From NCBI GenBank assembly GCA_035276085.1, contig DATELY010000024.1, positions 54,595 through 118,594 of the forward strand: DNA of 64,000 nt, given 5' to 3'. The number at the start of each line of letters is the position of its first letter. Within the stretch, counting starts at the first letter, position 1. The DNA comes from DATELY01 sp035276085. GTDB taxonomy: Bacteria > Pseudomonadota > Gammaproteobacteria > Steroidobacterales > Steroidobacteraceae. Positions 34,264-45,327 of the stretch are shown one piece after another. The translations under genes and the position numbers were made by a program. Below the pieces are notes generated by a model. It had not been told where the DNA came from. It saw only the letters and a program-made list of their open reading frames with translations, and did no database searches.

Positions 34264-35273
34264 TGGACATCGCGAACAGCCTGCCCGTCCTGTGGTTCGG
34301 CGTGATCGGCTTTGCCGTGTGCATGTACGTGTTGATGGACGGTTTCGTGCTGGGCATCGGCATCCTGACGCCCTTTGCACCCCGCGATGAGACGTTCGAC
34401 GAAATGATGACGAGCGCCGCGCCCGTATGGGACGGCAACGAGACGTGGCTCGTACTCGGCGGGGCCGGGTTGCTCGCGGCATTTCCGAAAGCGTACGCGG
34501 TCATGCTGTCCGGCTTGTATCTGCCGGTGTTGCTCATGCTGATCGCACTCGTGTTGCGCGGTGTGTCGTTCGAGTTTCGCTTCAAGGCGCAGCGCTCGCG
34601 GCACCTCTGGCGTCTGTGCTTCGCGCTGGGTTCCGTCGGCGCCGCGTTCGCGCAGGGCGTCATGCTGGGCGCGATCGTGGAGGGCATGCCGCTGGAGGGC
34701 GGCAAGTACCTCGGTGGGCCATTCGCGTGGTTCAGTCCATTTTCGATGTTGACTGGTGTGGCGCTGGTGTTTGGTTATGCGCTGCTCGGCACGGCCTGGT
34801 TGATCTGGAAATGCAGCGGCGAGACGCAGCAGATTGCCCGCCTGGTGACGCAGCCGCTCATCCTGGTGGTGCTTGCGTTCATAGGCCTCGTCAGCACGTG
34901 GTTGCCGTTTCTGCGCAGCGACGTGATGGCGCGCTGGTTCGACGGCATGAATTTCTGGTGGCTGAGCCCGCTGCCGTTGCTCGTCGTGTTCAACGCATTG
35001 GCGGCCTGGCGGGCCGTGCACAGAGAGCCCGAGCATCGGCCATTTCTGCATGCGATTGCGTTCTTTCTGCTCGGCTTCGTCGGGCTACTGGTGGGCCTCT
35101 GGCCCAACCTCATTCCACCGGACCTGGATATCTACTCGGCCGCAGCACCGCCGAGCAGCCAGGGGTTCGTGATGGTTGGGATCGTGCTCATCCTGCCATC
35201 GGTGCTGGGGTACACGTGGTGGTCGTATCGAGTCTTCAGGGGCAAGGTGACCGGCCACACGGCCTATCACTGA
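34263..35273 (+). CDS. Cytochrome bd-type quinol oxidase subunit II (CioB/CydB)
   Basis: 336 residues. LPVLWFGVIGFAVCMYVLMDGFVLGIGILTPFAPRDETFDEMMTSAAPVWDGNETWLVLGGAGLLAAFPKAYAVMLSGLYLPVLLMLIALVLRGVSFEFRFK is the highly conserved CydB N-terminal half (DGFDLG-like and WDGNETWLV blocks); seven or more further helices follow. It pairs with subunit I in the membrane. The ATG shares bases with the stop of subunit I. No CydX-like small gene and no cydDC assembly genes are seen here. Confidence 0.94.
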   Translation: MDIANSLPVLWFGVIGFAVCMYVLMDGFVLGIGILTPFAPRDETFDEMMTSAAPVWDGNETWLVLGGAGLLAAFPKAYAVMLSGLYLPVLLMLIALVLRGVSFEFRFKAQRSRHLWRLCFALGSVGAAFAQGVMLGAIVEGMPLEGGKYLGGPFAWFSPFSMLTGVALVFGYALLGTAWLIWKCSGETQQIARLVTQPLILVVLAFIGLVSTWLPFLRSDVMARWFDGMNFWWLSPLPLLVVFNALAAWRAVHREPEHRPFLHAIAFFLLGFVGLLVGLWPNLIPPDLDIYSAAAPPSSQGFVMVGIVLILPSVLGYTWWSYRVFRGKVTGHTAYH

Positions 35274-35294
35274 AGGGGGTGCGCGCGAGCGAGC

Positions 35295-36608
35295 TCACTT
35301 CAGCTCGATTTGTTCGCCCAGCTCGGCGCCGCTTGCGTCCTCTTTGCCATTCGGTGTCTGCGGCTCACGCGCGAGTTTTTCGATGGGATCCAGCGACTCC
35401 AGCTCACGCTCGGGGTGAACGCCCAGCTCGGTGAACTTGCGCGCACCCGGGAGCACTTGCCGCTCGAGCGAGCCGACGGCGCTGTTGAACGCATCGACGC
35501 TCGTGCCCAGCGAGCGACCCAGTTTGCTGAGATGCGAGACGAATACGCCCAGGCGCTTGTACAAATCCTCGCCCAGCTCACGAATCGTGGCGGCGTTCTG
35601 CGCGAGCACCGTCTGGCGCCAACCGTAGGCCACGGTCTTCAACAGCGCGACGAAGCTCGATGGTGTGGCAATGATGACGTTCTGGCGTATGGCATCTTCG
35701 ATGATGACTGGATTCACGGCGAGCGCGGCGGACAGGAATTGATCGCCCGGCACGAAGAGAATGACGAAATCGGGGCTGCGCTCGAACTGATTCCAGTAGC
35801 TCTTGGCGGCCAGCTGCCGCACGCGCTCGCTCATGATCTGCGCGTGGCGTCGTAGCGCCGTCTCGCGCAACTCGTCGGTCGTGGCATCCATCGCTTCCAG
35901 ATACGCATCGAGCGGCGTCTTCACGTCGACGACGAGATCGCGGCCGTCGGGCATGTGCACGATCATGTCGGGGCGCAAGCTGGCATCTGCCGTGCGCACG
36001 TGAACCTGCTCGCTGAAGTCGCAGTGCTGCACCATGCCGGCGAGCTCGGCGAGGCGACGCAAGGTGAGCTCGCCCCATTGACCGCGCACTTCAGGGCGAC
36101 GCAGGGCATTCACCAAGGTGCGTGTCTCTTTCTGCAGAGCGATCTGTCCAAGCGTCACGCTCTCCAAAGAAGCCTTCAGGCCGCCGTACGTTTCGGCGCG
36201 CTCCTTCTCGATGCGCTGCATCTGCTGCTCGGTGCGACTCAATGCTTCGCGCAAGGGGTGCAGCAGTGCTTCGATGGCTTTTTCGCGTTCCGTCAACGCA
36301 GTCGTGGCCGCTTGCTGATGTTGACCGAGATGCTCGCGTGCCAGTGTGAGGAACACTTCGCTGTTGCTCCGCAGGGAGTCATTGGCCAGCGCATCGAACG
36401 CCGTGCGCAGGCGTTGCATCGCATGCTCGGTGGTGGCTTCGCGATCGCGGTGCAGATCCTCTTGCGACTTGACCTGCGATTGCAGCACAGCGAGATCGAC
36501 GCGCAGGTTCTGCTCGCGACGGCGGCTCGAGAGCGAGGTCACGATGGCGCCGATCGCAGCTCCCAGCAGGAGTCCACTCAGTGCAACGAGTACGACTTCA
36601 CTGCTCAT
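35295..36608 (-). CDS. rmuC: DNA recombination protein RmuC homologue
   Basis: 437 residues. An N-terminal transmembrane helix (VVLVALSGLLLGAAIGAIVTSL) is followed by coiled coil (about 30-160) and the RmuC nuclease-like domain: RRPEVRGQWGELTLRRLAELAGMVQHCDFSEQ, RPDMIVHMPDGRDLVVDVKTPLDAYLEAM and PDFVILFVPGDQFLSAAL. The D...D-x-K pattern is that of PD-(D/E)xK nucleases. RmuC limits recombination of inverted repeats in E. coli. It overlaps ubiG by 11 bp, which marks one transcript. Confidence 0.93.
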   Translation of the reverse strand: MSSEVVLVALSGLLLGAAIGAIVTSLSSRRREQNLRVDLAVLQSQVKSQEDLHRDREATTEHAMQRLRTAFDALANDSLRSNSEVFLTLAREHLGQHQQAATTALTEREKAIEALLHPLREALSRTEQQMQRIEKERAETYGGLKASLESVTLGQIALQKETRTLVNALRRPEVRGQWGELTLRRLAELAGMVQHCDFSEQVHVRTADASLRPDMIVHMPDGRDLVVDVKTPLDAYLEAMDATTDELRETALRRHAQIMSERVRQLAAKSYWNQFERSPDFVILFVPGDQFLSAALAVNPVIIEDAIRQNVIIATPSSFVALLKTVAYGWRQTVLAQNAATIRELGEDLYKRLGVFVSHLSKLGRSLGTSVDAFNSAVGSLERQVLPGARKFTELGVHPERELESLDPIEKLAREPQTPNGKEDASGAELGEQIELK

Positions 36609-37320
36609 GCAAGCGTCCGGCCTTGCGCAGGTGGGCGAGATAATTCACATCGACGTCCAATGGCGCGAGCCAGGCCCTCGCGCGGAATGGGTCATAGCGC
36701 AGGCCGCTGACATCCTCCACGCTCAAGTCCGCACCTCGTGCCCAGGCAGCCAGCTCGGATGGCTTGATGAAACGCTCGTAGCTGTGAGTGCCTCGTGGGA
36801 GCAGACGGAGCACGTACTCCGCCGCCAGCACGCCCAGTACATAGGACTTCAGGTTGCGATTGAGCGTGGAGACGAAGACATGTCCTCCCGGTCGCACGAG
36901 CGTGGCCAATGCACGGAGTGTCGACGCAGGATTGGGCACGTGCTCGAGCATTTCCATGCACGTCACGACGTCGTAGACGCCCGCCGAGTGCTGCGCGTGG
37001 GCTTCGGCGGATTCGAGCTTGTACGTGACCGGCACGCCGGCATCGAGCGCATGCAGTTCGGCTACTTGTAATCCGGACTCGCCCAGATCGATGCCGGTCA
37101 CGACTGCGCCGCGCCTGGCCATGGCTTCGCTCAGAATGCCGCCGCCGCAGCCGACATCGAGAACGCGCAGGCCACCGAGCTCCGCGCGCTGCTCGACATA
37201 CTGCAGACGCACCGGATTCAGAATGTGCAGCGGCTTGTACTCGCCCTCGGGATCCCACCAGCGTTGGGCCGAGGCTTCGAACTTGGCGATTTCCCGCGGG
37301 TCGTGGTTGTGTGCTTGCAT
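36598..37320 (-). CDS. ubiG: Ubiquinone biosynthesis O-methyltransferase
   Basis: 240 residues. IAKFEASAQRWWDPEGEYKPLHILNPVRLQYVEQR is the UbiG N-terminal hallmark; LRVLDVGCGGGILSEAMARRGAVVTGIDLGE is the SAM-binding motif I, and MEMLEHVPNP the post-I motif. The C-terminal HSYERFIKPSELAAWAR loop is the membrane/substrate region of UbiG. It carries out both O-methylations in ubiquinone synthesis. The ATG at 37320 is the family start. It is flanked by the amidohydrolase homologue (2 bp upstream), as mtaD-ubiG in pseudomonads. Confidence 0.95.
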   Translation of the reverse strand: MQAHNHDPREIAKFEASAQRWWDPEGEYKPLHILNPVRLQYVEQRAELGGLRVLDVGCGGGILSEAMARRGAVVTGIDLGESGLQVAELHALDAGVPVTYKLESAEAHAQHSAGVYDVVTCMEMLEHVPNPASTLRALATLVRPGGHVFVSTLNRNLKSYVLGVLAAEYVLRLLPRGTHSYERFIKPSELAAWARGADLSVEDVSGLRYDPFRARAWLAPLDVDVNYLAHLRKAGRLHEQ

Positions 37321-37322
37321 GG

Positions 37323-38531
37323 TCAACGATCCAGGAAAATGGCGGCTTGGGTTTGGGCCCGTGCGCCGATCGCGGCGCTGTCGAGGCGAGTGAGCTGTCC
37401 GTTCGCGAGCAGGGCTTCGCCACCGACCCACACGTCCGTGATGGCATCGCGCGAGCTGTGCAGCACGAATTGAAGCAGTGGATCGAACAGCGGCCGCGTA
37501 TTCACGCGGGCGAGGTCGACGCAGCATAGATCGGCCCACTTGCCGGGGACCAGCGAGCCGATCTGCTCGGCCAGTCCGAGTGCCTGTGCGCCGCCCAGGG
37601 TCAGCGCTTGCAAGCTCGCGTGGAGCGTCGCTCCATCGGCAACGTGCGTGAGTCTGCGTCGCAGGAGCGCGAGCAGATCGAGCTGGCCGTACTCTCCGGT
37701 CGCGGCACTACCCAATGCCAGATTGACCGATTCCGATAGCAACGAAGCCGCCGGTTGATCCGTAGGCCACAACACGCTGGCTCGCTGCGATCCCAGTGTC
37801 GTGAGCGCTGCCGTGCCCAGCGCACGCGGCGAGCGTGCCAGCAGCAAGGGGCTGAGCAGGCCATGTTCCTGCAACTGATCGGCGCCACAGCACGGGGCTT
37901 CGAGATTGAGTGAGACAGGCAATTCGAGCTCGTCCGCGTTGCGACGGATGCGATCGAGCGTCTGCTCGCTGACATGGGCGCCGTCGGGAACGACGAAGAA
38001 CGTCGCGATGCGGGGATCGCCGCGATACTCATCGCGCAGCTCCAGTCCTTTGTGCACGTACGTGCCGGCGTCGCCCGCCCAGAGGCTCGGATCGGCGCTG
38101 ACCGGCAGAGCGACACTGGCGCGCATGTGCGCCGCAGCCGCGGTGGCCGCCACGGTGTCTGGAGCGAGTGAAATCGCCGCGAGGCAGGTCGTGCCGGCAT
38201 GCAATGCATCCGCGATCGCAAGCTCGACAGCCGTGCGGACGAATTCCGGATCCGAGTCGGCTTCGTGCAATTCGCCCATGGTGATCGCATGCGCATCGCG
38301 CAATAGCACGCGTGCCAGATCGACGTGCGCGTTCACCATGCCGGGCAGCAGCAGGTGGTCGGGACGCTCGATCGTGAGCTCGGCTCGATACTGCTCACGA
38401 GCGGCATCGCGCGGCAGAACCGCGCGGATGCGGCCTTGATGGACGACCACACTGTGCCAGTCGAGCAAGGCGGCGCTCGGCTCGATGGGCAACACCCAGC
38501 GAGCGGTGATCACGGTATCGACAGCTGGCAT
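37323..38531 (-). CDS. TRZ/ATZ (MtaD-like) amidohydrolase homologue without metal ligands
   Basis: 402 residues in the position of mtaD (5'-methylthioadenosine/S-adenosylhomocysteine deaminase) beside ubiG. The overall fold is kept: a start like VDTVITARWVLPIEP, LLLPGMVNAH, HAGTTC, and a C-terminus ending LVPGKWADLCCVDL...DVWVGGEALLANGQLTRLD. The metal sites are not: HxH after VNAH reads H69-V-D71; the HxHET strand reads SLNLEA (207-212); the following VH-x2-H reads ARSPR; HCPxSN reads LWPTDQ; the GTDG Asp reads GSAA (274-277). It is best read as an intact but probably non-hydrolytic paralogue. No frameshift is apparent. Confidence 0.85.
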   Translation of the reverse strand: MPAVDTVITARWVLPIEPSAALLDWHSVVVHQGRIRAVLPRDAAREQYRAELTIERPDHLLLPGMVNAHVDLARVLLRDAHAITMGELHEADSDPEFVRTAVELAIADALHAGTTCLAAISLAPDTVAATAAAAHMRASVALPVSADPSLWAGDAGTYVHKGLELRDEYRGDPRIATFFVVPDGAHVSEQTLDRIRRNADELELPVSLNLEAPCCGADQLQEHGLLSPLLLARSPRALGTAALTTLGSQRASVLWPTDQPAASLLSESVNLALGSAATGEYGQLDLLALLRRRLTHVADGATLHASLQALTLGGAQALGLAEQIGSLVPGKWADLCCVDLARVNTRPLFDPLLQFVLHSSRDAITDVWVGGEALLANGQLTRLDSAAIGARAQTQAAIFLDR

Positions 38532-38795
38532 GCGGTGTACTCGAAAAGGGCCGGCAGTATAGCGGTTGCATGTGTGCGGAAGGTGGGGGCTGACACGCTC
38601 GCTGTGCTACCATTCGCGCCCTGTTCAACGCCCTGTATGGGCTGCGAAAAATGGCTGCGCGCTGCTGTCTCCGGCGCAGCCGCTGACGCGATGTCGGGAG
38701 GCGCCCCGGCAATCAATTTCCAGCGCACCTGAGGCTGTCACCGCGCGGTGACGGCCCGCTACTGTTTAGCTGCCAATATTGGGCAAGAGAGCCGC
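38532..38795. other. Divergent region between amidohydrolase homologue and gyrA
   Basis: Contains TGCTACCAT (38605-38613) as a weak extended -10 for gyrA and the perfect 16-bp palindrome listed separately. Nothing coding is supported. Confidence 0.4.
38737..38752. promoter_or_regulatory. Perfect 16-bp palindrome in gyrA leader
   Basis: GTCACCGCGCGGTGAC, 44 bp before the gyrA ATG. It could be a protein-binding dyad or a small hairpin in the leader; no regulator is identified. Confidence 0.5.
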
Positions 38796-41387
<2,592 letters not shown>

Positions 41388-41410
41388 GCTGCGCGAGAGG
41401 GCAGGGGAGT

Positions 41411-41515
41411 GGCGAGATGGCGAGATGGCGAGATGGCGAGATGGCGTGAGTGGAGCATCTGACGCCATTCCGCCATTCCGCCATCCCCACACCTCACGCC
41501 TCACGCCTTTCCAGC
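41411..41515. repeat. 8-mer tandem repeat GGCGAGAT x4 in an imperfect hairpin
   Basis: Four exact copies of GGCGAGAT (41411-41442) followed by GGCGTGAG, then after a short loop the partly complementary words ATTCCGCC, ATTCCGCC and CTCACGCC x2 (about 41461-41505). It sits between gyrA and serC, has the same architecture as the 7-mer elements, but uses a different word. Confidence 0.85.
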
Positions 41516-41575
41516 ACCTCGCCCTTCTCCTATTGCGCTTTACGCTAAACTCCGCCGCCCCTCCTCTTCAGTTTC

Positions 41576-42661
41576 ATGACCATGACCCGCGTTTACAACT
41601 TCAGTGCCGGACCCGCCGTGCTGCCTGTCGAAGTCCTCGAGCAGGCCCGTGAAGAGATGCTCGACTGGCACGGGACGGGCATGTCCGTGATGGAGATGAG
41701 CCATCGCGGTAAAGCGTTCGTCGGCATCGCCGAGCAGGCGGAAGCCGATCTGCGCGAGCTGCTCGCCGTGCCGGCGAACTACAAGGTGCTCTTTCTGCAG
41801 GGCGGCGCCACGGGCCAGTTCTCGGCCATTCCTATGAATCTCGCCAGGCCGGACAGCGTGGTCGACTACGTGAACACCGGCGCCTGGTCGAAGAAGGCCA
41901 TCGGTGAGGCCAAGCGCTATGCAAAGGTCAACGTAGCGGCGGATGCCGGCGAGCCTTACGCAAGTATTCCTGCCACGAGCACGTGGAAGGTATCGAGCAA
42001 CGCGGCCTACCTGCACTACACGCCCAACGAAACCATCGGCGGCGTCGAGTTCCACTCCGTGCCGGATGTCGGCAACGCGCCGCTGGTGGTGGACATGTCC
42101 TCGACGATTCTGTCCCGACCGATCGATGTGAGCCGTTTCGGACTGATCTACGCGGGTGCGCAGAAGAACATCGGCCCGGCAGGCCTCACGGTCGTCATCG
42201 TGCGCGATGACCTGATCGGCCATGCCCGATCCGACACGCCGACCTTCCTCGACTATGCCGCGATGGCAAAAGAGGGCTCGATGCTGAACACGCCACCGAC
42301 GTACGCGTGGTATCTCGCGGGGTTGGTGTTCCAGTGGTTGAAGCGTCAGGGCGGGCTCAAGGGCATCGGCGAGCGCAATCGCCAGAAGGCGGAGCGTCTC
42401 TATGCTGCGATCGACGGTTCATCGTTTTATCGCAATCCCGTCGCGCGGGACGCACGTTCCTGGATGAACGTGCCGTTCACGCTGGCAAAGCCGGATCTGG
42501 ACAAGACGTTCATCGGTGAGGCGGGCAAAGCGGGTCTCGTCACGCTCGAAGGCCACCGTTCCGTGGGCGGCATGCGGGCGTCGCTCTACAACGCGCTGTC
42601 GCTCGAGGGTGTGGACGCCCTGGTCGCCTTCATGAAGGAGTTCGAGCGCAAGTATGCGTAA
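41576..42661 (+). CDS. serC: Phosphoserine aminotransferase
   Basis: 361 residues. RVYNFSAGPAVLPVEVLEQAREEMLDW opens the family; GGATGQFSAIPMNL binds the PLP phosphate; AGAQKNIGPAGL contains the Schiff-base Lys; and EGHRSVGGMRASLYNAL closes. It converts 3-phosphohydroxypyruvate to phosphoserine and also acts in pyridoxal phosphate synthesis. It opens a run serC-serA-pheA-hisC-aroA-cmk after gyrA, the gammaproteobacterial arrangement, but with serA inserted. Start ATG 41576; a second ATG is two codons on. Confidence 0.96.
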   Translation: MTMTRVYNFSAGPAVLPVEVLEQAREEMLDWHGTGMSVMEMSHRGKAFVGIAEQAEADLRELLAVPANYKVLFLQGGATGQFSAIPMNLARPDSVVDYVNTGAWSKKAIGEAKRYAKVNVAADAGEPYASIPATSTWKVSSNAAYLHYTPNETIGGVEFHSVPDVGNAPLVVDMSSTILSRPIDVSRFGLIYAGAQKNIGPAGLTVVIVRDDLIGHARSDTPTFLDYAAMAKEGSMLNTPPTYAWYLAGLVFQWLKRQGGLKGIGERNRQKAERLYAAIDGSSFYRNPVARDARSWMNVPFTLAKPDLDKTFIGEAGKAGLVTLEGHRSVGGMRASLYNALSLEGVDALVAFMKEFERKYA

Positions 42662-42669
42662 GAATGGAG

Positions 42670-42776
42670 AAGCGGTTGGCGGTTGGCGGTTAGCGGTTGA
42701 TTCGGAATCGCTCGCTGTCGCTCGCGCGCTGCTCTGTATTCCGAACCAACCGCCAACCGCCAACCGCTAACCGCTT
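42670..42776. repeat. 39-bp inverted repeat of 7-mer words, serC-serA gap (family 1)
   Basis: Arm 1 42670-42708 and arm 2 42738-42776 pair at 36 of 39 positions with a 29-nt loop. The arms are GCGGTTG/GCGGTTA heptamers and end in ATTCGGAAT-type sequence at the loop. It is the most complete member of the family found at 2628, 46529 and 50844. Confidence 0.92.
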
Positions 42777-42786
42777 TCTTTCACCT

Positions 42787-43956
42787 ATGTACCGCATTCG
42801 CACCTACAACAACATCTCCGCCCGCGGGCTGGTGCGCCTGCCCGGCGATCAGTACGAGGTGGGCGATAAGGTCGCTCAACCCGACGCATTGCTCGTGCGC
42901 TCCGCGGACCTGCACAAAGTGGAGATTCCTGCCACGGTCCGGGCCGTTGGGAGGGCCGGGGCCGGCACGAACAATATCCCCGTGACACAGCTCTCGAAGC
43001 GAGGCGTGCCCGTGTTCAATGCGCCGGGCGCGAATGCGAACGCGGTGAAGGAGCTCGTGATCGCGAGCCTCTTCCTGGCGGCGCGCAATGTGTGTCAGGC
43101 CTGGGGTTACGTGCGCGGCTTGAAGCATGACGACGACGCAGCGTTGGAGCACGCGGTCGAGGAAGGCAAGAAAAAGTACGTGGGCCACGAGCTGCCGGGC
43201 CGAACACTCGGCGTCATCGGTCTCGGCGCGATCGGAGTGGAAGTCGCCAATGCAGCTCATGCGCTCGGCATGCGCGTGCTTGGCTTCGATCCGCAGATCA
43301 CCGTGCAACGTGCGTGGCAATTGTCTTCAGGCGTCGAACAGGCATTGTCGTTGGACGATCTGTTCACGCGTGCCGACATGGTGACCGTGCACGTCCCGCT
43401 GCTGGATGCGACGCGCAATCTGGTCAATGCCTCACGGCTACGTTTTCTGAAGCCGGACGGCGTCGTGTTGAATTTCTCGCGTGCTGCGATCGTCGATGAA
43501 GCGGCTGTATTGGCTGCGCTGGATGCGGGCAAGCTCGGTAGCTACGTGTGCGACTTCCCCACCAGGACCAACAAAGATCATCCGAAGGTGATCGCGTTGC
43601 CCCATCTGGGCGCCTCCACCGTGGAAGCGGAGGAGAACTGCGCGGTCATCGTGGCCGACACGCTGCGCGAGTTCCTGGAGAACGGTAACATTCGCAACTC
43701 CGTCAATTTCCCCGAGACCATTCTGCCGCGCACGGTCGGCGCGATGCGCATCGCCATTGCGAACGAGAACGTGCCGAACATGGTAGGCCAGATTTCGACG
43801 TCACTCGCTGACGCCAAGCTCAACATCGCGGATCTGCTGAACAAGTCGCGCGGCGAGCTCGCGTACACGTTGATCGATGTCGACGGCACGGTGCCCGCAA
43901 ATGTGCTGGCTCATTTGAGCGAGATTCCGGGGGTCCTCGCAACCCGGGTGATCTAG
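42787..43956 (+). CDS. serA: D-3-phosphoglycerate dehydrogenase
   Basis: 389 residues. GRAGAGTNNIPVTQLSKRGVPVFNAPGANANAVKELVIA and TLGVIGLGAIGVEVANAAHALGMRVLGFDP (NAD fold) are diagnostic; FSRAAIVDE and LPHLGASTVEAEENCAV hold the catalytic Arg/Glu/His region; a C-terminal ACT domain (ANENVPNMVGQISTSLADAKLNIADLLNKSRGELAYTLIDVDG) is the serine-sensing module. It makes the substrate that SerC aminates, so the two adjacent genes are consecutive steps. The ATG at 42787 lies just past the hairpin. Confidence 0.95.
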   Translation: MYRIRTYNNISARGLVRLPGDQYEVGDKVAQPDALLVRSADLHKVEIPATVRAVGRAGAGTNNIPVTQLSKRGVPVFNAPGANANAVKELVIASLFLAARNVCQAWGYVRGLKHDDDAALEHAVEEGKKKYVGHELPGRTLGVIGLGAIGVEVANAAHALGMRVLGFDPQITVQRAWQLSSGVEQALSLDDLFTRADMVTVHVPLLDATRNLVNASRLRFLKPDGVVLNFSRAAIVDEAAVLAALDAGKLGSYVCDFPTRTNKDHPKVIALPHLGASTVEAEENCAVIVADTLREFLENGNIRNSVNFPETILPRTVGAMRIAIANENVPNMVGQISTSLADAKLNIADLLNKSRGELAYTLIDVDGTVPANVLAHLSEIPGVLATRVI

Positions 43957-43957
43957 G

Positions 43958-44161
43958 AACCTCTGATTGACCCTAAACGACGTCGCGCCGAGTCCTGGAC
44001 TCGGCCCATCAAATGAATAAATGAGCTCTTATGGGTTGCCCTTCTAATCGTCTGCTGCTGCGTTACAAAACTTGCTCATATCGACATATGAGCTGCGTTT
44101 TGTACCTTGCTTCAGACGATTAGAAGGGCAACGCGACGTCGTTTGGGGTCAATCAGAGGTT
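43958..44161. mobile_element. 204-bp long palindromic element (MITE-like) between serA and pheA
   Basis: Outer arms 43958-43987 and 44132-44161 pair over 30 bp with one G-T (AACCTCTGATTGACCC... and its complement). Inside, 44035-44054 and 44113-44132 are a perfect 20-bp pair (GTTGCCCTTCTAATCGTCTG). Innermost, TACAAAAC/GTTTTGTA (44064, 44097) and GCTCATAT/ATATGAGC (44074-44093) form the tip. A side hairpin CCGAGTC/GACTCGG (43988-44004) sits in the left arm. It has no coding capacity. The terminal inverted repeats suggest a non-autonomous transposable element; no transposase or clear target duplication is seen. Confidence 0.75.
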
Positions 44162-44170
44162 TCTTATCCA

Positions 44171-45325
44171 ATGCCGCGTGCACCTGGCAAGAAGACGAGT
44201 TCCAAACGCAGCGCCACCTCTTCGACGCCACCCGCTGCACCTGCGGAGCTGGCCGGTATTCGCGCGCGCATCGACACTATCGACGAGCGCTTGCAAGCGC
44301 TGATGAACGAGCGTGCGCGACTCGCCCAGCAAGTGGGCGAGTCGAAGCAGTCGACTGGACGGGCGGTCGAGTTCTATCGTCCCGAACGCGAGGCCGAGGT
44401 ATTGCGCAAGGCGCTCGCGCGCAACGAAGGACCGCTGCGCGACGAAGAGGTCGTGCGCTTGTTCCGCGAGATCATGTCCGCGTGCCTGGCACTGCAAGAG
44501 CCGCTCAAAGTTGCGTTCCTGGGCCCGGAAGGCACGTTCTCGCAGCAAGCCGTGCTGAAGCACTTCGGTCACTCGGCACGCGCATTGCCGGTTCCCACCA
44601 TCAACGAAGTGTTCGAGGAGGTGCAGGCGGGGCACGCGGACTTCGGCGTGGTGCCGATCGAGAATTCGACCGAAGGGACGGTCAACAACACGCTCGACAT
44701 GTTCCTCAATTCGCCCCTGAAGATCTGCGGTGAGGTCGAGCTGCGCATTCATCAGCACCTGATGGGACGCATGCGCGGCCTGGAGAACGTCCTGCGGGTA
44801 TGCTCGCATCAGCAATCGTTGGCGCAATGTCGTCAATGGCTCGCGGACCATCTACCGCATGCCGAACGCATTCCCGTGAACAGCAATGCGGAAGCGGCGC
44901 GTCGCGCGCGCGACGAAGCCGGCACCGCCGCAATCGCGGGTGAAACGGCAGCACATGTCTACGAGCTCAATCTCCTGTGTAGCGAGATCGAGGATCGTCC
45001 CGACAACTCCACGCGCTTCTTCGTCATCGGTCGCAAGCTCTTCGGCGCGAGCGGCGGCAAGGACAAGACGACGCTGCTGGTTTCCGCGGGCGACACGCAC
45101 TCGCCGGGTGCATTGCATCGGCTGCTCGAGCCGCTGGCGCGCCACCAGATCAGCATGACGCGCATCGAGTCGCGTCCGTCGCGGCGTCGCAAGTGGGACT
45201 ACGTCTTCTTCATCGATATCGAAGGTCATGCCGACGCAGAGCCGTTGAAGACGGCCCTCGACGAGTTGAAGAAGGGTTCTTCGTTGGTGCGGGTGTTGGG
45301 GAGTTATCCGGTGGCCATCGTTTGA
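44171..45325 (+). CDS. pheA: Bifunctional chorismate mutase / prephenate dehydratase (P-protein)
   Basis: 384 residues. Chorismate mutase (ELAGIRARIDTIDERLQALMNERARLAQQVGESK), prephenate dehydratase (KVAFLGPEGTFSQQAVLKHFG, GVVPIENSTEGTVNNTLDM, DNSTRFFVIG) and a C-terminal ACT domain (SPGALHRLLEPLARHQISMTRIESRPSRRRKWDYVFFIDIEGH) with the ESRP phenylalanine-binding motif. It makes phenylpyruvate and is feedback-inhibited by Phe. The ATG at 44171 starts a 30-residue Lys/Ser/Thr-rich tail; the ribosome binding site AGAGGT (44155-44160) lies in the end of the palindromic element. The frame is open further upstream into that element but is not taken as coding. Confidence 0.95.
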   Translation: MPRAPGKKTSSKRSATSSTPPAAPAELAGIRARIDTIDERLQALMNERARLAQQVGESKQSTGRAVEFYRPEREAEVLRKALARNEGPLRDEEVVRLFREIMSACLALQEPLKVAFLGPEGTFSQQAVLKHFGHSARALPVPTINEVFEEVQAGHADFGVVPIENSTEGTVNNTLDMFLNSPLKICGEVELRIHQHLMGRMRGLENVLRVCSHQQSLAQCRQWLADHLPHAERIPVNSNAEAARRARDEAGTAAIAGETAAHVYELNLLCSEIEDRPDNSTRFFVIGRKLFGASGGKDKTTLLVSAGDTHSPGALHRLLEPLARHQISMTRIESRPSRRRKWDYVFFIDIEGHADAEPLKTALDELKKGSSLVRVLGSYPVAIV

Positions 45326-45327
45326 GA

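Noticed and set aside
41411..41442. CRISPR-like array
   Set aside because: Direct 8-mers without spacers and no cas genes; a tandem repeat in a hairpin.
44072..44170. N-terminal extension of PheA into the palindromic element
   Set aside because: The frame is open, but the extension is the palindrome itself and the ATG at 44171 begins a normal P-protein.
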